The notes beneath the pieces are model-generated. The model made no database searches. It saw only the letters and a program-made list of their open reading frames with translations, and had not been told where the DNA came from. A DNA stretch of 64,000 nucleotides. Origin: CBDCUW01 sp965222745 (lineage in GTDB: Bacteria > Planctomycetota > Planctomycetia > Pirellulales > Pirellulaceae). The DNA is taken from positions 1,116,001-1,180,000 of the forward strand of contig CBDCUW010000005.1 in assembly GCA_965222745.1 (NCBI GenBank), written 5' to 3'. This document shows, piece after piece, positions 60,501-64,000 of the stretch; within the stretch, counting starts at the first letter, position 1, and each line of letters opens with the position of its first letter. Both the position numbers and the translations under genes were made by a program.

Positions 60501-60932
60501 AAATCGACCGTGGGAACCAAAAAGAAACCTCTGACAGCCGAGCAGGTGGAAGCCAGAATCGGCAGCGGCGCACCACCGCGCCCCGACGCCTTGCCTGCGC
60601 AGGTGACACAAATCGAATCGCTGCTGCGAAACGTTCTGTATGAGCTGCCGCCGCCGCGGCCGCCGCGCGACGAGAACAGGTCGCTGGAGAACATCGTCAA
60701 ACTTCGACGACTGCCGGCGCGGCAAGCAAAACTGCAACTGGTGGAAACGATTCGTGATCTGGCGATTGAGGATGTAGAGTTTGCCGCCGTGGTTTCGCCG
60801 CTGCTTTGCGAATTCATGAATTCTCGTGGCAAAAGCGAACAGGCAGCTTGCCTGGTCGCGGTGACCAGAATCCGCGCGGCTCATGGTCCCGCCGGCACGC
60901 ATCCCGAGCAGACACAGGATGTGGAATCATGA
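57552..60932 (+). CDS. Giant HEAT-repeat protein with internal BRCT domain
   Basis: The 1126-residue protein is mostly helical HEAT-like repeats (AVRSLALDLLKSRQPRDEVG, VRAFAIRTFWSLYRDRGISN). A BRCT domain of the DNA-ligase type is inserted at about residues 679-770: SFVFTGKLATMTRSEAQNKV, then KLDYLVIGDDGSPLYGQGRK and GLKIISETAFLQML. BRCT domains bind phosphoproteins or DNA ends. The start is uncertain: GTG 57552 is the longest, but GTG 57645 or 57657, or ATG 57705, are possible and would drop a low-quality N-terminus. Its stop overlaps the next gene (ATGA). I do not recognise a named family. Confidence 0.82.
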   Translation: MLRVVKRKPETGVALSSLCGKHSTCALDHRGVAALVTLDDVRQAQQCRDPAMVPLLLQLLDQDDEQGDQAVPDHAYTFPKFFSEIQSRPFRKKSLEQQRVYRQQRIAELESADTAAPLPDRFRSHEVLWELWQAGDSFSRRCLLELIANVPIVYGPWKGLKRIFKEAEQVDDTVVYGAIAARLDMALHSGEHGVSKKTLGYLCRRSWRYLRRLGETLPACYPDVASDFLKHYEETYHLQSSYMHSWVLNHIFFHQTREYSGTKFLFGRYDRKKGYVTRPTSWLKHRAFAEAWRRSPRPLFALLQEAKCEAVRQFAAAALKADFRAALRDVEPAWVVRLVAAGSGSIDEFVIWILENVPRLEQAKFRELGLHDAVLQLFHSKSSKACQFAADYARTHARDLPIDQLLRLVGIRHKAVRSLALDLLKSRQPRDEVGLEAWGRLLDYEHGAKLAGEMLHKHFGAAELTAEWFAERLLSRSDAARSFAIDSLAKLHPPKKLGSEYFVRLIAQTDPSDWSHSQFVSPFACQQLEKIGLAQLDSSSLKHLLLHPATQGEVIAWVEQGLLKPTQFTAEFLKSVAYHPSWESDPVVVELKKGPHGDAYRFHPELSAQILQWLQDVRHFSPDQLGFEWLMELVRRSEPRYHDFAVETMSKAFLPADFATQDPAAETEKASEPSEEIHVDLGGASFVFTGKLATMTRSEAQNKVTTAGGANSNSVTKKLDYLVIGDDGSPLYGQGRKGSKQLKGESLIEEGAGLKIISETAFLQMLAGEQRQFSDDAVEAGCAKLWQMMTDAENEDDALARFARTYIRRHHPDICLKETDRPVDPGAEIPAEFLSFDRLKPLFRDSRGSVRSLAMELARYEFAAWNPPIEGVVEMCESPFPEVRQFVATSLTCEDLPDNRRFRLDPEVLTADAVYSFCESRDAETRALGMKLIEMHPRLKLPEELFRLTESPDGQVRAFAIRTFWSLYRDRGISNDWKPHYRPKSTVGTKKKPLTAEQVEARIGSGAPPRPDALPAQVTQIESLLRNVLYELPPPRPPRDENRSLENIVKLRRLPARQAKLQLVETIRDLAIEDVEFAAVVSPLLCEFMNSRGKSEQAACLVAVTRIRAAHGPAGTHPEQTQDVES

Positions 60933-63900
60933 GTCTGAAAGAACCGGCATTGACCTATCGCGGTGACATTCGCGCGATCGCTTCACGAGACAACATGCTG
61001 GCGTGGGTGACCGTTCATCCGCAAAATGTGCCGACGGCGCTGTACCGCCTGGATGCCGAATCGTTGGAGATGACCGAAGCGGCGCTTCCCTGCGGCGCCC
61101 TTTCGGTCGCCATGGATGAAAAAGGATTTTGGATCGGCGGCGATGACGCGAAGCTGTACTGCTTGACCACCAAAGCGAAATCGCCGCGGGCAATCGGCGA
61201 ATTGCCGGCGCCGGCAAGCAAGTTGGTGATGTTGCCGGAAAACCGGATAGCTGCTCTCTGCGACAACCAGCTCGTGTTGCTCGATCGCACCAAAGGAAAG
61301 GAGCTGCAATCGATCGATTTGACCGACCAGGCTTCCGCACTGGCGGCGGATCCAACCGGACAGTGGTTGGCGGTGGGAACGGTGGGCGGAACGGTGTCGG
61401 TGTTCGACTGCGAGGAAAAGTCGGAGTTTCTGTTGAGCGAATCGGAAAAGTTACACGAGGGCGCCGTTACCTCGCTGCTTTTCGAACCGGAGGAATTGCG
61501 GTTCATCTCTGCCGGCGCCGATCAAAAACTGCTGATCACTCACGCTCGCGGAAAGCTGGAACCGGAAGACCGCGGTCGCGGCAACCATCACAAAGAACGT
61601 GTCTCGGCAATGGTTTTGGTACCCGGAGATCGCTTCGTCACCGGCAGCCGCGACAAATCCTGCAAATCATGGACGCGCGCCGGTGCCACCAAACCTTCGA
61701 CCCTTGCCGACGGTGTGGGCAAAGTCGTCGACATGGCAGTTGTTTCCATCCACCGCCGCCAACATCTGGCCGTCGCCTGTCAAGACAATTCGATTCGGCT
61801 GTTCCTGCTGGATACCGGCGGTCGTTTTGATTCCGCGACGCATCGAATCACCGATGCTTACGGTCGAGCCCAAAGGCTGTTGGACCGAATCGATGCAGCG
61901 GGACGTGGCGAGGGATTGAGCGAACTGTCCGACTACGACGATCATCGCAGCGTCGAGATGATGTCGGCACACGTGAAGTCCGAAAAAGACCATGCGTTGC
62001 GACTGCGGGCGACGGAGTTACTGGCCGGATCAAAATGTCCGCTCGCCACGAAACTGCTAGAACCGCTGCTGAAACACAACGACAGCGCCGTCCGTCTTGC
62101 AGCGCTGTCGGGATTGTTCGACCGTTCAAAACCTTCGGCAGACCAAGCGGCACAAGACGAATTGCAACCAGTGCGGCTGGCGCTGCGAGCGAAGCGGGCC
62201 GATGTCGGTGTCGAAGCGGTCAACCGGTTGGCCAAATTGGCGTCCGAAAACGAGGCTGCCGGGGAGATGTTGATCGAAGCGATCAGCCACGACACGCCCG
62301 AAGTCCGCTTGGGTGCGCAGTTGCTGCTGGAAAAAACAATCGGCAGTGACAGCCCCGATGCAAATTTGACTGCGCTCGGTTCCAAGCAGCCCGATGCCAG
62401 AACACTTGCGCTGATGCGTCTGTTTCAGCGCAAGATGCTGTCGCTGCCGCGCGTCCAGGCAGCGATTCGCCGTGGTGGCGAAGATGCCGACGCCGAAGTT
62501 CGCCGTCACGCGTTTTTGATCGCCCTGCTGTCGCGAAACAAATTGGCCGCGGCCGTTCGCTGGTTGGACGACGATTTCCATCGGCAACTTTTTGACCTGG
62601 AATCGTTTCATATCGAACCGACCAAACGAAAAGAGCGGAGTCTGCCGAAAGCCAAGAAGGCGAAAACGCAGCTCGATGGCGAAGACTTGGCGCCGCTGCT
62701 GGAGGCGATGTCTAGTCGCGCGATCGACACCTGCTTGCGAGGAGCCCGATGCTTGGCGCTGCTTGGCGACCCGCGAGCATTGGGCGTGCTGCTGCAGTTG
62801 AGCCGCGAGGAAAACGCGAAGACGCGAGGGGAAGTGTGCCAAGCACTCGCCACGCTGGGAGACTCACGCGCCACCGGGCGGCTGGAAACGCTGCTGGAAG
62901 ACGACGCCGAAACAGTACGTGACGCGGCGTACACCGCCTATGCCAAGGTCACCGGAGACGATCCGTTGCGCGGCCCCGCGTCGGGACTTGCCTGCGGTCA
63001 CGAAGATGTTCGTCGCCGCGCGCTACAGTCGCTGGTGGCGGTGGTCCGCAAATCCAAGAAGATCGCCGCGGACCAGCGGGCCGATCCTTTGCTGGTCCGA
63101 GCGCTGAATGATTCATCGTCATCGGTTCGCAGCGAGGCGTTCAAAGCGATCCTGAACATGCAGTGGCAAGGCGGCGGAGCCGAGACACTGCGGTTCGCCC
63201 TGGGCAGCGTTCACGCTGATATTCGGCGCGAAGTGTTGACCGAACTGATCGCCCAAGACAAACAGCAGTGGGCCTGGCAATTGCTACTGCAACGGTTTTC
63301 TGATCCCGACCCCGACATCCGCAGTGACGCCTTTGAACATGCCGTCGCCAAAACTAAGAAGCGCGACATCGCCCCCATCCTGGCCGGCCTGCAAAGTACC
63401 TACAGCGATATTCGCTTGAAGGCGACCAAGAACTTGATCTCGATGTCGACCGCCGAGTCTCAGAAAGCCTTGGCAACCGTCTTCAACGACGGCGATCGCG
63501 AAGTTCGGCAGTTGGCACTCGGCGCGATCATCGACCGCGACGCAACCGAGTTGTTTGCCGCGGCGATGTCCAGCAAGCATGACGATGTTCGCATTCGAGC
63601 CGCTTGCGCGCGGGCGGCGCACGGCGATCCGGAAAGCCGCCAGCCGCTGGTGGATGTGATCACGCAGCCCGAACCGGAAGATCGCGAAGATCAATCGAGG
63701 TGGCAGCAGAAGGTTATCGAAGCGCTTTCCGGTTTGGGCAAGTTGGGCGATGCCACGACCGCGGAGCAAATCACGCCGCTGCTGGAACATCGCGACGCAT
63801 CCGTTCGGGCAGCCGCTGCGGATGCAATGGTCTTGTTTCTTGATGCTTCCGAAGGTTTGCAAGAGAGTTTTCAGCAATCGCTGCAGCATTCCGATCCCGG

Positions 63901-64000
63901 CGTCAAGTTTCGCGCCGCGTTGGCCCTGGCGATCGCCGGCGACAGCACTGCCATGCCGGTGCTGTTTTCCAAGGATGCCGGCAAAGTTCTTTCGCGTGGC
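60929..64000 (+). CDS. Giant beta-propeller/HEAT-repeat protein (partial at window end)
   Basis: The frame is open from ATG 60929 through 1024 codons to the right edge; the stop lies outside. Residues about 1-330 form a WD40-like propeller (LAADPTGQWLAVGTVGGTVS, GDRFVTGSRDKSCKSW). From about 350 on it is HEAT-like repeats of 30-40 residues (RGARCLALLGDPRALGVLLQ, VRDAAYTAYAKVTGDDPLRG, VRAAAADAMVLFLD). No catalytic domain is visible. The start overlaps the stop of the HEAT/BRCT gene (ATGA), so the two are translationally coupled and probably form a complex. Confidence 0.85.
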   Translation, partial: MSLKEPALTYRGDIRAIASRDNMLAWVTVHPQNVPTALYRLDAESLEMTEAALPCGALSVAMDEKGFWIGGDDAKLYCLTTKAKSPRAIGELPAPASKLVMLPENRIAALCDNQLVLLDRTKGKELQSIDLTDQASALAADPTGQWLAVGTVGGTVSVFDCEEKSEFLLSESEKLHEGAVTSLLFEPEELRFISAGADQKLLITHARGKLEPEDRGRGNHHKERVSAMVLVPGDRFVTGSRDKSCKSWTRAGATKPSTLADGVGKVVDMAVVSIHRRQHLAVACQDNSIRLFLLDTGGRFDSATHRITDAYGRAQRLLDRIDAAGRGEGLSELSDYDDHRSVEMMSAHVKSEKDHALRLRATELLAGSKCPLATKLLEPLLKHNDSAVRLAALSGLFDRSKPSADQAAQDELQPVRLALRAKRADVGVEAVNRLAKLASENEAAGEMLIEAISHDTPEVRLGAQLLLEKTIGSDSPDANLTALGSKQPDARTLALMRLFQRKMLSLPRVQAAIRRGGEDADAEVRRHAFLIALLSRNKLAAAVRWLDDDFHRQLFDLESFHIEPTKRKERSLPKAKKAKTQLDGEDLAPLLEAMSSRAIDTCLRGARCLALLGDPRALGVLLQLSREENAKTRGEVCQALATLGDSRATGRLETLLEDDAETVRDAAYTAYAKVTGDDPLRGPASGLACGHEDVRRRALQSLVAVVRKSKKIAADQRADPLLVRALNDSSSSVRSEAFKAILNMQWQGGGAETLRFALGSVHADIRREVLTELIAQDKQQWAWQLLLQRFSDPDPDIRSDAFEHAVAKTKKRDIAPILAGLQSTYSDIRLKATKNLISMSTAESQKALATVFNDGDREVRQLALGAIIDRDATELFAAAMSSKHDDVRIRAACARAAHGDPESRQPLVDVITQPEPEDREDQSRWQQKVIEALSGLGKLGDATTAEQITPLLEHRDASVRAAAADAMVLFLDASEGLQESFQQSLQHSDPGVKFRAALALAIAGDSTAMPVLFSKDAGKVLSRG

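Overview
The window is about 64 kb of GC-rich bacterial chromosome. Its gene content points to a planctomycete, most likely of the Pirellulaceae (Rhodopirellula-like) group. The pointers are several DUF1080 / 3-keto-disaccharide hydrolase domains, a very large PVC-type c-type cytochrome/beta-propeller protein, Tat-exported sugar-phosphate isomerase-like proteins, PQQ beta-propellers, squalene-cyclase-fold proteins, a MoxR/DUF58/VWA gene cluster, and many dispersed palindromic intergenic repeats. The assignment rests on family content only.

Layout. At 1-7 kb a minus-strand operon encodes a TPR protein, ExbB, ExbD, a TonB-like membrane protein with a squalene-cyclase-fold C-terminus, and QueG. 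SMC follows at 7.2-10.8 kb. At 10.9-14.4 kb lie a VWA lipoprotein, an ArsC-type arsenate reductase with a clear terminator, and a VanZ-like protein. At 14.4-19.7 kb are sugar and oligosaccharide genes: a PVC cytochrome with a DUF1080 tail, a TIM-barrel isomerase and a secreted DUF1080 protein. At 19.9-33.9 kb a plus-strand operon encodes MoxR, DUF58, BatA-like and VWA proteins, an 1852-residue Gln/Glu-rich membrane protein and a secreted cyclase-fold protein.

At 34.1-35.4 kb on the minus strand is the most striking gene: an iodothyronine-deiodinase-like protein with an in-frame UGA at the Sec position of the deiodinase active-site motif, a SECIS-like hairpin just after it, and two C-terminal EF-hands. 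A conventional reading would split it into two unrelated fragments.

At 35.8-46.5 kb are a conserved hypothetical, a PQQ propeller, monomeric isocitrate dehydrogenase, a BNR-repeat protein paired with a MoaD/ThiS-like protein, an FAH-family hydrolase, a double-DUF1080 protein and a leucine-rich-repeat protein. At 47 kb are tRNA-Thr(CGU), a TPR protein carrying two RNA polymerase alpha-CTD-like domains, and Tgt. At 49.7-55.1 kb is a GntR/YtrA-type regulator with an ABC-2 exporter operon. At 55.25-57.06 kb is a complete insertion sequence with 20-bp perfect terminal inverted repeats, a 9-bp target duplication and a transposase split at a T7 run. At 57.5-64 kb two overlapping genes encode giant HEAT-repeat proteins, one with an internal BRCT domain and one with an N-terminal beta-propeller; the second runs off the window.

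Two queuosine genes (queG, tgt) are present but lie 47 kb apart. No rRNA, CRISPR array, prophage or replication origin was seen. Selenocysteine machinery (selA, selB, selC, selD) is not in the window.
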